NCBI GenBank assembly: GCA_036491435.1
Contig: DASXBZ010000126.1
Location: 1 to 22,944 of the forward strand
From: Bog-473 sp036491435
GTDB lineage: Bacteria > Actinomycetota > Acidimicrobiia > Acidimicrobiales > RAAP-2
Direction: 5' to 3'
DNA: 22,944 nt
The position numbers were made by a program, and so were the translations under genes. The stretch's first letter is position 1. Every line of letters starts with the position of its first letter. The notes under the pieces are model-generated. The model searched no databases. It saw only the letters and a list, made by a program, of their open reading frames with translations, and was not told the origin of the DNA. This document shows, one piece after another, positions 1-7,174 of this stretch.

Positions 1-780
1 GGGACCGCGCAGGGCGCGGGCCCGATGGACCGCACGATGCAGCTGCTCGACGAGGAGGGCCTCACGTCGGTCGTGGCCACCAACTGCGAGCAGCAGTACG
101 CGCGCCCGCTCGTCGTCGGCGACCGCGTGCTGGCGCGCTCGGTGATCGAGGCGATCTCGGAACCCAAGCGCACGGCGCTCGGCACCGGGCGCTTCCTCAC
201 CACGCGCCTGGACTACGTGGCGGTGCCCGACGCCGACGTGCCGCCCGCGCCGCTCGACCCGACGCAGGTCCAGGCGCTCTACGACGCCGGCGAGCCCGTG
301 GCCACGATGCACTTCCGCATCCTCAAATTCCTGCCGCCGGATCGCAAGCCGCCGCGTCCGCCCCGCCCCCATCCCGCGCTGACCCAGGACAACGCGTTCT
401 GGTTCGAGGGCGCGCGGGAGCACCTGCTCTTGATCCAGCGCTGCACCTCGTGCGGCACGCTGCGCCACCCACCGCTCCCGGCCTGTGCCAATTGCGGCTC
501 GTTGGAATGGGACACCGTCGAGTCGACCGGGCGCGGCACCCTGTACTCCTACGTGGTCGTCCACTACCCGCAGGTGCCGTCGTTCGAGTACCCCCTGCCG
601 ATCGGCCTGATCGAGCTCGAGGAGGGCACGCGTGTCGTCGCCAATCTGGGCGGCGTCGAGCGCGAGGACATCACGATCGGCATGCCGGTGCAGGCCGAGT
701 TCGTCGACTTCGACGCGGAGCTGTCGCTGCCGGTCTTCGTGCCGGCGGGCGCCGGCGCCGGAGTGGGGGAGGGGAACTGA
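1..780 (+). CDS. chsH2: ChsH2-like MaoC dehydratase / DUF35 fusion (5' partial)
   Basis: The reading frame is open to the left edge, so the true start is missing. The first part is a FAS1/MaoC-type hot-dog hydratase segment. After a proline-rich linker (about 340-380) comes a DUF35 domain with a rubredoxin-like zinc ribbon: four Cys codons at 442, 451, 484 and 493 (CxxC...CxxC), then an OB-fold-like beta region. This fusion is typical of ChsH2, which in mycobacteria pairs with ChsH1 to hydrate a steroid enoyl-CoA, while its DUF35 part holds the aldolase Ltp2. Both partner genes follow here, which supports the assignment. The stop overlaps the next start (TGATG arrangement, one shared base at 780). 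It could be a paralog acting on another branched acyl-CoA; the family call is firm, the substrate is inferred. Confidence 0.82.
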   Translation, partial: GTAQGAGPMDRTMQLLDEEGLTSVVATNCEQQYARPLVVGDRVLARSVIEAISEPKRTALGTGRFLTTRLDYVAVPDADVPPAPLDPTQVQALYDAGEPVATMHFRILKFLPPDRKPPRPPRPHPALTQDNAFWFEGAREHLLLIQRCTSCGTLRHPPLPACANCGSLEWDTVESTGRGTLYSYVVVHYPQVPSFEYPLPIGLIELEEGTRVVANLGGVEREDITIGMPVQAEFVDFDAELSLPVFVPAGAGAGVGEGN

Positions 781-1928
781 TGGACTTCGCCTTCAGCGAA
801 GAGCAACTGGCGGTCTCGGAGGCGGCCACCGGCCTGTTCGGTGGACTGGTCGGTCCCGAGCGGGTCGCGGCGGTCGAGCAGACCGACGACCGCATCGACC
901 GTGACCTGTGGGCTGCGCTCGCCGGTGCCGATCTGCTCGGCCTGGCGGTGCCCGAGGCCGAGGGCGGCGCGGGCCACGGTCTGCTCGAGCTCTGCCTGCT
1001 GCTCGAGGCGCAGGGCAACACGGTCGCACCGGTCCCGCTGTGGGCCACGCTCGTCCTCGGCGCGCTCCCGTTGGCACGCTTCGGCTCCTCGTCGCAGCGC
1101 TCGCGTTGGCTGCCCGGCGTCGCCGCCGGCGACGTCGTGCTCACGGCCGCCCTCACCGGCTCGGCATCGAGCCCGACGTCGACGCCGCCGGTCGTGGCCG
1201 AAGCCTCGGGCGACGGCTGGATCCTCGAGGGCGCCGAGCTCTCCGTGCCCCAGGCGCACCTGGCCGCGCGCATCGTCGTGCCGGCGACGACCGGCGACGG
1301 CGTCCTACTCGCGCTGATGGATCCGCAGGCGGACGGCGTCACGCTCGAGCGCACGGTGACCACCAACCGCGAGATCCACCCGCATTTGCGCCTCAGCGGC
1401 GTCCGCGTCGAGGCCGACGACGTCCTCGCTGCGCCGCACGCCGGGCGGGCCGTCCTCGACGACCTCCTGGTGGCGGCCACCATCGGCCTGTGCGCGCTGC
1501 AGGTCGGTGTCTGCGAAGCGGCGCTCACGCAGACGGCCGCCTACCTGAACACGCGCCAACAGTTCGGCCGGCCGTTGAGCACCTTCCAGGGCACGATGCT
1601 GCGTGCGGCCGACGCCGCGATCGACATCGAGGCCATGCGCGTCACGTGGCAGAACGCGGCCTGGCTCTACGACACCGGACGTGAGGCGGCCCAGTCCGCC
1701 CGCGTCGCCAAGTGGCAGGCCTCAGAACGCGGCCAGCGGGCCGTGCACGCGACGCAGCACCTCCACGGCGGCATGGGCGCGGACATCACGTACCCGATCC
1801 ACCGCTACTTCCTCTGGGGGAAGCAGATCGAGCTGATGCTGGGCGGCCCCAGCGCGCAGCTGTCCAAGCTGGGCGCCACGATCGCCGCGCAGGCCCTGGC
1901 GTCCGTCGGCGCGGAGGCAGCCCCATGA
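780..1928 (+). CDS. Acyl-CoA dehydrogenase (ChsE/FadE28-29-like)
   Basis: A 382-residue FAD-dependent acyl-CoA dehydrogenase. The start is the ATG that shares its A with the upstream stop, giving MDFAFSEEQ, the usual N-terminus of the family. The helical N-domain, middle beta domain and C-terminal helical domain are all present, including the RQQFGRPLSTFQ signature near residues 258-270 and HGGMGADITYPIHRYF near the end. At the place where medium-chain enzymes carry the catalytic Glu (YEGT), this protein reads LMLGGP, so the canonical base is absent. Mycobacterial ChsE-type enzymes work as unlike-subunit complexes with a single active site per pair, so a partner subunit may lie left of the window. 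It probably oxidises a steroid side-chain acyl-CoA. It overlaps the next gene by ATGA. Confidence 0.85.
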   Translation: MDFAFSEEQLAVSEAATGLFGGLVGPERVAAVEQTDDRIDRDLWAALAGADLLGLAVPEAEGGAGHGLLELCLLLEAQGNTVAPVPLWATLVLGALPLARFGSSSQRSRWLPGVAAGDVVLTAALTGSASSPTSTPPVVAEASGDGWILEGAELSVPQAHLAARIVVPATTGDGVLLALMDPQADGVTLERTVTTNREIHPHLRLSGVRVEADDVLAAPHAGRAVLDDLLVAATIGLCALQVGVCEAALTQTAAYLNTRQQFGRPLSTFQGTMLRAADAAIDIEAMRVTWQNAAWLYDTGREAAQSARVAKWQASERGQRAVHATQHLHGGMGADITYPIHRYFLWGKQIELMLGGPSAQLSKLGATIAAQALASVGAEAAP

Positions 1929-2383
1929 CGACCGTCGACGCCGGATCTACCTTCGCCGAGGTCGCCGTCGGTGACGAGCTGCCCACGCTGGAGATCCCGA
2001 TCACCCGCACACTCATCACGTCCGGCGCGATCGCGAGCCGTGACTACCAGGACGTGCACCATGACCACGTGCTCTCGAAGGAGCGCGGCTCACCGGACAT
2101 CTTCATGAACATCCTCACCACGAACGGGCTCGTCGGCCGCTACGTGACGGACTGGTCGGGGCCGCGCAGCCGCCTTCTCGACGTGAGCATCCGTCTCGGC
2201 GCGCCCAACTACCCCGACTGCATCATGACGTTCACCGGCTCGGTCAAGGAGAAGGGTTCGCCCACCGACGACGGCAAGAGCGGGACAGTGACCGTCGCCA
2301 TCCGCGGCGCCAACCACCTCGGTGACCATGTGACCGGCACGGTGCAGCTGCTCCTGCCCGCCGGCACGGACGGGGTGGGCTGA
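1925..2383 (+). CDS. chsH1: ChsH1-like MaoC enoyl-CoA hydratase subunit
   Basis: A 152-residue single hot-dog protein of the MaoC family, the usual length of ChsH1. Its start ATG (1925) overlaps the upstream stop by four bases, and its stop shares one base with the next start, so translation is probably coupled. The hydratase catalytic pair is visible as Asp40 and His45 in SRDYQDVHHDH, with the five-residue Asp-to-His spacing of R-specific hydratases. In mycobacteria ChsH1 supplies the catalytic hot-dog and ChsH2 the substrate-binding one, together hydrating the C17 side-chain enoyl-CoA. Gene order here supports the same pairing; the exact substrate is an inference. Confidence 0.82.
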   Translation: MTTVDAGSTFAEVAVGDELPTLEIPITRTLITSGAIASRDYQDVHHDHVLSKERGSPDIFMNILTTNGLVGRYVTDWSGPRSRLLDVSIRLGAPNYPDCIMTFTGSVKEKGSPTDDGKSGTVTVAIRGANHLGDHVTGTVQLLLPAGTDGVG

Positions 2384-3561
2384 TGCCGCATTCCTTCTCG
2401 GGCACCACCGCGATCGCCGGCATCGGCGCCACCGAGTTCTCCAAGGACTCGGGACGCTCCGAGCTCCGCCTCGCCGTCGAAGCCGTGGCCGCCGCGCTCG
2501 ATGACGCGGGCATCGCCCCGGCCGAGGTGCAGGGGATGGTCACGTTCAGCTCGGACACCAACCCTGACATCGACATCGCCCGCAGCCTCGGCATCGGCGA
2601 CCTCACGTTCTTCAGTCGCATCCACTACGGCGGTGGGGCCGCGTGCGCGACCATCCAGCAGGCGGCGCTCGCCGTCTCGTCCGGGGTGGCCGATGTCGTC
2701 GTGTGTTACCGGGCCTTCAACGAGCGCTCCGGCAGTCGCTTCGGCGCCGGCATCCAAGGCCGGGCGCCGCTGCCGACCGCCGAGATGGCGCACATGTCGT
2801 CTTACCTTCCGGTCGGCCTGCTCACCCCAGCCTCCTGGGTCGCCATGGCGGCGCAGCGCTATCTCTACGTGAACGGCGCCACCAGCGAGGACCTGGGCCG
2901 CGTGGCCGTCGCCGACCGCAAGCACGCCGCGACGAACCCGAAGGCGTGGTTCTACGAGAAGCCGATCACCCTCGAGGAGCATCAAGCCAGCCGTTGGATC
3001 GTCGAGCCGCTGCACCTGCTCGACTGCTGCCAGGAGACCGACGGCGGCCAGGCGCTCGTGGTCACCTCCCTCGAACGGGCCCGTGATCTGAAGTCGACCC
3101 CGACGGTGATCCGGGCCGCCGCGCAGGGGTCCGGCGCCGGCCAGGACATGATGACGAGCTACTACCGCGACGATCTGCTCGGGCTGCCTGAGATGGGTGT
3201 GGTGGCGCGCCAACTCTGGGAGACCTCGGGTCTCGGGCCGGACGACATGCAGGCGGCCATCCTCTATGACCACTTCACGCCCTACGTGCTGTACCAGCTC
3301 GAGGAGCTCGGCTTCTGCAAGAAGGGTGAGGCCAAGGACTTCGTCCGTGACGGCCGCATCGAACTGGGCGGCGCGCTGCCGATCAACACGCACGGCGGTC
3401 AGCTGGGCGAGGCGTACCTGCACGGGATGAACGGCATCGCCGAGGCGGTGCGCCTCGTGCGCGGCACGTCGGTCAACCAGGTGGGCGGCCTCGAGCACGT
3501 CGTGGTGACCGCGGGGACGGGCGTGCCGACGAGCGGCCTCATCCTCGGCGTCGACCGCTAA
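2383..3561 (+). CDS. ltp2: Ltp2-like thiolase-fold aldolase (lipid-transfer protein family)
   Basis: A 392-residue thiolase-superfamily protein lacking the normal catalytic Cys context, as in the SCP-x/Ltp group. Motifs include an N-terminal TAIAGIGATEFSKDSGRS, the GVADVVVCYRA core strand, and the C-terminal THGGQLGEAYLHGMNG. Mycobacterial Ltp2 uses two tyrosines (reported as Tyr294 and Tyr344) for retro-aldol cleavage of the steroid 17-hydroxy propanoyl-CoA thioester. Here Tyr295 (LYDHFTP) and Tyr345 (EAYLHG) occupy the matching motifs. It should need the DUF35 domain of the first gene as partner. It is the last gene of the operon; the convergent methyltransferase gene ends 7 bases away and no terminator hairpin was seen between them. 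Confidence 0.85.
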   Translation: MPHSFSGTTAIAGIGATEFSKDSGRSELRLAVEAVAAALDDAGIAPAEVQGMVTFSSDTNPDIDIARSLGIGDLTFFSRIHYGGGAACATIQQAALAVSSGVADVVVCYRAFNERSGSRFGAGIQGRAPLPTAEMAHMSSYLPVGLLTPASWVAMAAQRYLYVNGATSEDLGRVAVADRKHAATNPKAWFYEKPITLEEHQASRWIVEPLHLLDCCQETDGGQALVVTSLERARDLKSTPTVIRAAAQGSGAGQDMMTSYYRDDLLGLPEMGVVARQLWETSGLGPDDMQAAILYDHFTPYVLYQLEELGFCKKGEAKDFVRDGRIELGGALPINTHGGQLGEAYLHGMNGIAEAVRLVRGTSVNQVGGLEHVVVTAGTGVPTSGLILGVDR

Positions 3562-3568
3562 GCCCCCG

Positions 3569-4195
3569 TTACCTCCTGCCCAGCACCGCGCATTGTGTCG
3601 GAATACGGCTGACGAGCGGCCAGTCGTCCAGCACGGGGGAGTCAATCGGCAGCGCGTGGACGTCGCGAAAGCCCACCTGTTCCATCGCCCACCAGACGCG
3701 CTCTTCCGTGCAGTTCCACCGGTGGCGATAGCCGTCCTCCTCGGCACCGTCCTCCCATTTGTACGGGACGATGTGGTCACCGGGCGACCCGTCGTGCGTG
3801 AGCATGTGCACACCCGAGGACGGGTGCTCCAAGTTCGTCACCAGCTCGGCCCAGTCGATGATCCCCTCGTTCCAGCACTGGATCGACCGCAACACGTCCG
3901 GGCCGACGACGAGCATCGGCGCGCCGATGGCCAACGCGTCACGACAGTGTTCCAGAGCGCTCCGCACGTCGCTCCACCACAAGTGCTCGAGGACATGGCC
4001 GCAGTAGATCGCGTCGACATCGTCCATCGGAAGGCGATCCCGCGCGATGTCATGGACCAGGTCCGGATGGAGGTCGGGACTGGCATCCACGTTGTACCAG
4101 CCCTCCGCCGGGAAGGGGCCGCTTCCGATGTTGAGCCGCAAAGGGGTTTTGTCCTTTCGACGTGCTGCCCCAGGTTTCCGCGCCCGCAGCTTCAA
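3569..4195 (-). CDS. SAM-dependent methyltransferase (class I, COG4627-like)
   Basis: A 208-residue class I methyltransferase. The SAM-binding motif RLNIGSGPF is at residues 20-28, the acidic strand-2 end is Asp37 (YNVDASPD), and motif CGHVLEHL (65-72) is typical of small methyltransferases found in glycan and natural-product clusters. The only canonical start is TTG at 4195, with no visible Shine-Dalgarno. The frame stays open for 29 more codons back to a TAG at 4283-4285 and reads DDSHLFVRGPDWFLA just before the TTG, which looks like coding sequence. The true N-terminus may therefore be longer, from a CTG start or across a frameshift. The target is unknown. It lies 201 bases downstream of a membrane-protein gene on the same strand. 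Confidence 0.75.
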   Translation of the reverse strand: MKLRARKPGAARRKDKTPLRLNIGSGPFPAEGWYNVDASPDLHPDLVHDIARDRLPMDDVDAIYCGHVLEHLWWSDVRSALEHCRDALAIGAPMLVVGPDVLRSIQCWNEGIIDWAELVTNLEHPSSGVHMLTHDGSPGDHIVPYKWEDGAEEDGYRHRWNCTEERVWWAMEQVGFRDVHALPIDSPVLDDWPLVSRIPTQCAVLGRR

Positions 4196-4396
4196 CGCGA
4201 GAAACCAATCGGGCCCACGGACGAACAGATGGCTGTCATCGGCCGGTTGGCCGGACCTGACTGCCCGAACCTGCCCACGCCCCTACATCGTGCGGGCGTG
4301 CTCCGGAGCGCACCGCTGTCAGCACGGTGGGCAGGATAACACCGTCGTTCCTTTTGGCTGTTCGACAAGGTTGCAACGGAGAGTCACGCAGCGTCG

Positions 4397-5818
4397 TCAG
4401 AACTGGTTCAGGTGCACCTGGTCGAAGACGGCAAGCGCGGGGAGGACGACACCGACGAGCAGGAGGCCGCGGCCACGCATGGCGCGTGCCACCACATAAC
4501 CGATGATCGGCAGCAAGGGCAATGCGTAGCGCGTCGGTACGGCGAAGTTGTAATGCCCTTCGGCGAAATTGAAGACGGGGAAGGCCACCGCCAACGCCAG
4601 GATCCCGACGAACACGGCCGCGGCCATCGCCCGCAGCTGTGGCCGGCCCACGGGACCCTGGAGGACGACCATGCCGGCCAAGCTCCCGTAGACGGCGAGG
4701 TTCCACACCCAGAACAGCGGTGCCGGCACCCAAGCGACGAGCCCCGACAGCTCAGACTGGATGCCGGTGAGGATGGTGCTGGGTTGTACGTGCCCGGTGG
4801 TCGAGAACCCCTGCAATGCATGGAGCACGACGCTCGTCGACACCGTTTCACGGGCGCCGACGAGCAGGAGCCACGCGACGTAGCCGACGATCGCGCCCAC
4901 GGTCATGGCCAACACGCAGCCATAGCGCGAGAAGACGGCTTCTTTGGTCAGCCTCCGGCGCGCCGCGATGTCGGCCAGGATCACGCCGACGAGCAAGGTG
5001 AACGGCGCGACGACGAACAGCCCCTTCATCAACCCGACCAGCGCACCCACCAGGAGTCCGATCACGAGCAACGGTCGATTCAAGCGGCGAGCGACCAAGT
5101 ACGTCACGAGCACGAACGCGCCGGCGGCAACGGCCGAGCTGTCGTTGGTGACGACAGCCGACACGTTGACCGCAGTCGGCCCGAGCAGCGATATGGACAA
5201 GATGGCGCAGAGCTCCAGAAGGCTGAGGGCAGCCAGCCAACCCGCCGAGACGAGCCCGATGGCGGCGATGACGCTCCAAATGAACCCGCCCCAGCGCGCC
5301 GATACCAACGCCGCATGCGGGGACTCGTCCGAGCGGACCGTGAGGAGATAGGGGAGGTAGCCGACGGGCGGCTGGTCCACGGCCTCGTAGCTGTAGCCCC
5401 CGGCGGGGAAGTTGGCGGCGTTGCGCGTTGTGACGCGGCAGCCGTGTGGCGGCAGGTTGTACGCACCGAGACAGCTCACGGCGCGCATCGTCTCTTGCGA
5501 CAGGTGATCGCCCGAACGTGGGAGGTGACCGTGCGACAGATCGAGCACGTAGTCGTAGTGCGCGCTCTCGTCGAGAACGCTGAAGGCCTGCTGATGGCGC
5601 AAGGTGTTGCCCGAGATCAAGGTTCCGACGAGCACGGCGACGGCGATCAGGCATGACCACAGCAACCACCACCTGTTCGTGGTGCGGGAGCGGTCGCCGC
5701 CGTCCTCGGTGGTCGGTCGCGTCTGTGTCCATGCGACCAGCGAGGACGCCACCGCCCGAGGACCGCTCAGCACGGGCGGCAGCCTAGACGACCGGTTTCG
5801 GCGCTCAGGGGACGCCAA
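4397..5818 (-). CDS. Multispanning membrane protein, DUF2142 / GT-C-like
   Basis: A 473-residue protein with a basic N-terminal tail, a first membrane helix at about 51-70, then an extracytoplasmic loop and roughly ten more hydrophobic segments. The loop after helix 1 holds FSVLDESAHYDYVLDL (Asp83-Glu84, His87), followed later by YEAVDQPPVGYLPY. A DE..H motif then a QPP motif is characteristic of DUF2142 proteins, which resemble lipid-phospho-sugar-dependent GT-C glycosyltransferases. The start is TTG, supported by a strong AAGGTGGAGGT ribosome-binding site nine bases upstream; no ATG lies in the N-terminal tail. A role in building a surface glycan or sugar-decorated product is plausible but not shown. 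Confidence 0.72.
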   Translation of the reverse strand: MASPERRNRSSRLPPVLSGPRAVASSLVAWTQTRPTTEDGGDRSRTTNRWWLLWSCLIAVAVLVGTLISGNTLRHQQAFSVLDESAHYDYVLDLSHGHLPRSGDHLSQETMRAVSCLGAYNLPPHGCRVTTRNAANFPAGGYSYEAVDQPPVGYLPYLLTVRSDESPHAALVSARWGGFIWSVIAAIGLVSAGWLAALSLLELCAILSISLLGPTAVNVSAVVTNDSSAVAAGAFVLVTYLVARRLNRPLLVIGLLVGALVGLMKGLFVVAPFTLLVGVILADIAARRRLTKEAVFSRYGCVLAMTVGAIVGYVAWLLLVGARETVSTSVVLHALQGFSTTGHVQPSTILTGIQSELSGLVAWVPAPLFWVWNLAVYGSLAGMVVLQGPVGRPQLRAMAAAVFVGILALAVAFPVFNFAEGHYNFAVPTRYALPLLPIIGYVVARAMRGRGLLLVGVVLPALAVFDQVHLNQF

Positions 5819-5827
5819 TGCGAACGC

Positions 5828-5838
5828 ACCTCCACCTT
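5828..5838 (-). promoter_or_regulatory. Strong Shine-Dalgarno deciding a TTG start
   Basis: On the minus strand this reads AAGGTGGAGGT. Its last base lies nine bases before TTG at 5818. The near-perfect anti-16S match makes the TTG the most likely start of the DUF2142-like gene. Confidence 0.7.
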
Positions 5839-5873
5839 CGAACGGCTCTGACCAGCGATGGAGTGCCCATTAT

Positions 5874-5887
5874 TGGAACACGTTGCA
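5874..5887. promoter_or_regulatory. KstR-like operator (TnnAACnnGTTnnA)
   Basis: The sequence TGGAACACGTTGCA fits every fixed position of the palindromic consensus TnnAACnnGTTnnA, known for the TetR-family steroid-catabolism repressor KstR of mycobacteria and rhodococci. It sits in the only divergent intergenic region of the window, 78 bases before the ATG of the LLM oxidoreductase and 55 bases before the TTG of the DUF2142-like gene. With an igr-like operon 2.3 kb away, steroid-linked control is plausible. No kstR gene is in the window. An AATAAT stretch on the minus strand beside it could be a -10 element, but I cannot assign a promoter with confidence. Confidence 0.5.
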
Positions 5888-5965
5888 TTTTCTGGGTCCA
5901 GCTGTTACCGTCCAGGGGCGCCGGCGGAACGGACCGCGGCACGGGAAGCGAGGACGTGCAAACCC

Positions 5966-7090
5966 ATGGAATTCGGCATCTTCAACAGCGTGTGCGTGCT
6001 TCCCCGGTACGTCGAGCAGCACGGCGAGGCGGCCGAGCACGACCGCATCATGGACGAGGTCGCGTACGTGGAGGCAGCGGACAAGGCCGGGTTCAAGTAC
6101 GCCTGGGTCACCGAACACCACTTCCTCACCACCTACTCGCATCTGTCGGCGAACGAGTCCTTCCTCGCCTACGCGGCTGCACGCACCAACAACATCCACC
6201 TCGGCTCGGGCATCTTCAACATCACGCCGCCGGTGAACCACCCGGCGCGGATCGCCGAGCGCGTCGCCATGTTGGATCACCTCTCGGGTGGGCGCTTCGA
6301 GTTCGGCACGGGCCGGGGCTCGTCGACCACGGAGCAGAAGGGCTTCGGGATCGAGGACTCCGAGCTGACCCGGGAGATGGTCGCCGAAACGCTTCCCCAG
6401 ATCGTGCGCATGTGGAAGGACGAGGAATACAGCTACGACGGCAAGTTCTTCACCATGCCCCCGCGCAATGTCCTGCCCAAGCCCTTCTCCAAGCCGCACC
6501 CGCCCATCTGGATGGCAGCCGGTAGCCCCGGCACCTTCGACCTCGCCGCCGAGCTCGGCGTCGGAGTCCTGTGCTTCGGCTTCTCCAGCCCCGAAGCGCT
6601 GACGCCGCTCGTGAGCCGTTACAAGGAGAAGGTCCAAGACTGCAAGAACCCGGTGGGCGGCTTCGTCAACAACAACGTGATGGTGACGACGCAGATGGTG
6701 TGCATGGAGGACGGGGCGAAGGCACGCAAGGTCTTCCTGGACGCCGACACGAACTACTTCATCGGCATTCTCTTCCACTATCTCGACACGTTCCCCCGCC
6801 CGGCCGGCATCCCCACGTGGCCCGAGACCCTGCCACCGGTCACCCCCGAGCAACTCGACGCGGGCATCGCCTCGGGCGAGATGGCCATCGGAAGCCCCGA
6901 CGAGGTGGCAAAGACGGTCGAGCGCTACGTCGGGACCGGGGCCGACCAACTGTCCTTCGGGATGTTGTCGACCTCCATCTCGCTCGAGAACTGTCAGGAA
7001 GCGGTCGAGACGTTCGGCAAGCACGTGCTCCCGCAGTTCGACAAGGACCCCGTTCACTCGACGACCAAGCAGCGGCTGGCGGCCAAGTAG
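5966..7090 (+). CDS. LLM-class flavin/F420-dependent oxidoreductase
   Basis: A 374-residue luciferase-like monooxygenase fold protein (bacterial luciferase / F420 reductase superfamily). The chosen ATG gives MEFGIFNSVCVLP, a normal family N-terminus, with GAGGA eleven bases upstream; the frame continues further up but that part lies in the regulatory gap. Family signatures include AWVTEHHFL (about 46-54), SGIFNITPPVNHPARIAERVAMLD written here in two parts as SGIFNITPPVNHP and ARIAERVAMLD, and SGGRFEFGTGRGSS for cofactor phosphate binding. The C-terminal part has the usual GSPDEVAKTVERYVGTGADQ. Such enzymes oxidise or reduce diverse substrates with FMN or F420; the substrate cannot be read here. 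The KstR-like site upstream hints at steroid or lipid catabolism. Confidence 0.85.
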   Translation: MEFGIFNSVCVLPRYVEQHGEAAEHDRIMDEVAYVEAADKAGFKYAWVTEHHFLTTYSHLSANESFLAYAAARTNNIHLGSGIFNITPPVNHPARIAERVAMLDHLSGGRFEFGTGRGSSTTEQKGFGIEDSELTREMVAETLPQIVRMWKDEEYSYDGKFFTMPPRNVLPKPFSKPHPPIWMAAGSPGTFDLAAELGVGVLCFGFSSPEALTPLVSRYKEKVQDCKNPVGGFVNNNVMVTTQMVCMEDGAKARKVFLDADTNYFIGILFHYLDTFPRPAGIPTWPETLPPVTPEQLDAGIASGEMAIGSPDEVAKTVERYVGTGADQLSFGMLSTSISLENCQEAVETFGKHVLPQFDKDPVHSTTKQRLAAK

Positions 7091-7174
7091 TCACTCGCCG
7101 GGGCGCCGCTGCGGACCGCCGCGGTGGGGGGACCCCCGGACTGATCGAAAGTAGCCTCGTTCGCCGGTGACCTC

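Noticed and set aside
4300..4309. Perfect palindrome GCTCCGGAGC in the 201-base gap between two minus-strand genes
   Set aside because: Too short for a stable hairpin and not followed by a T-run; expected by chance in GC-rich DNA. I see no convincing promoter or terminator in this gap.
7091..7174. GC-rich stretch with GGGGGGACCCCC after the LLM gene as a terminator
   Set aside because: The loop would be too small for a hairpin and no T-run follows; no better stem was found in the 84-base gap.
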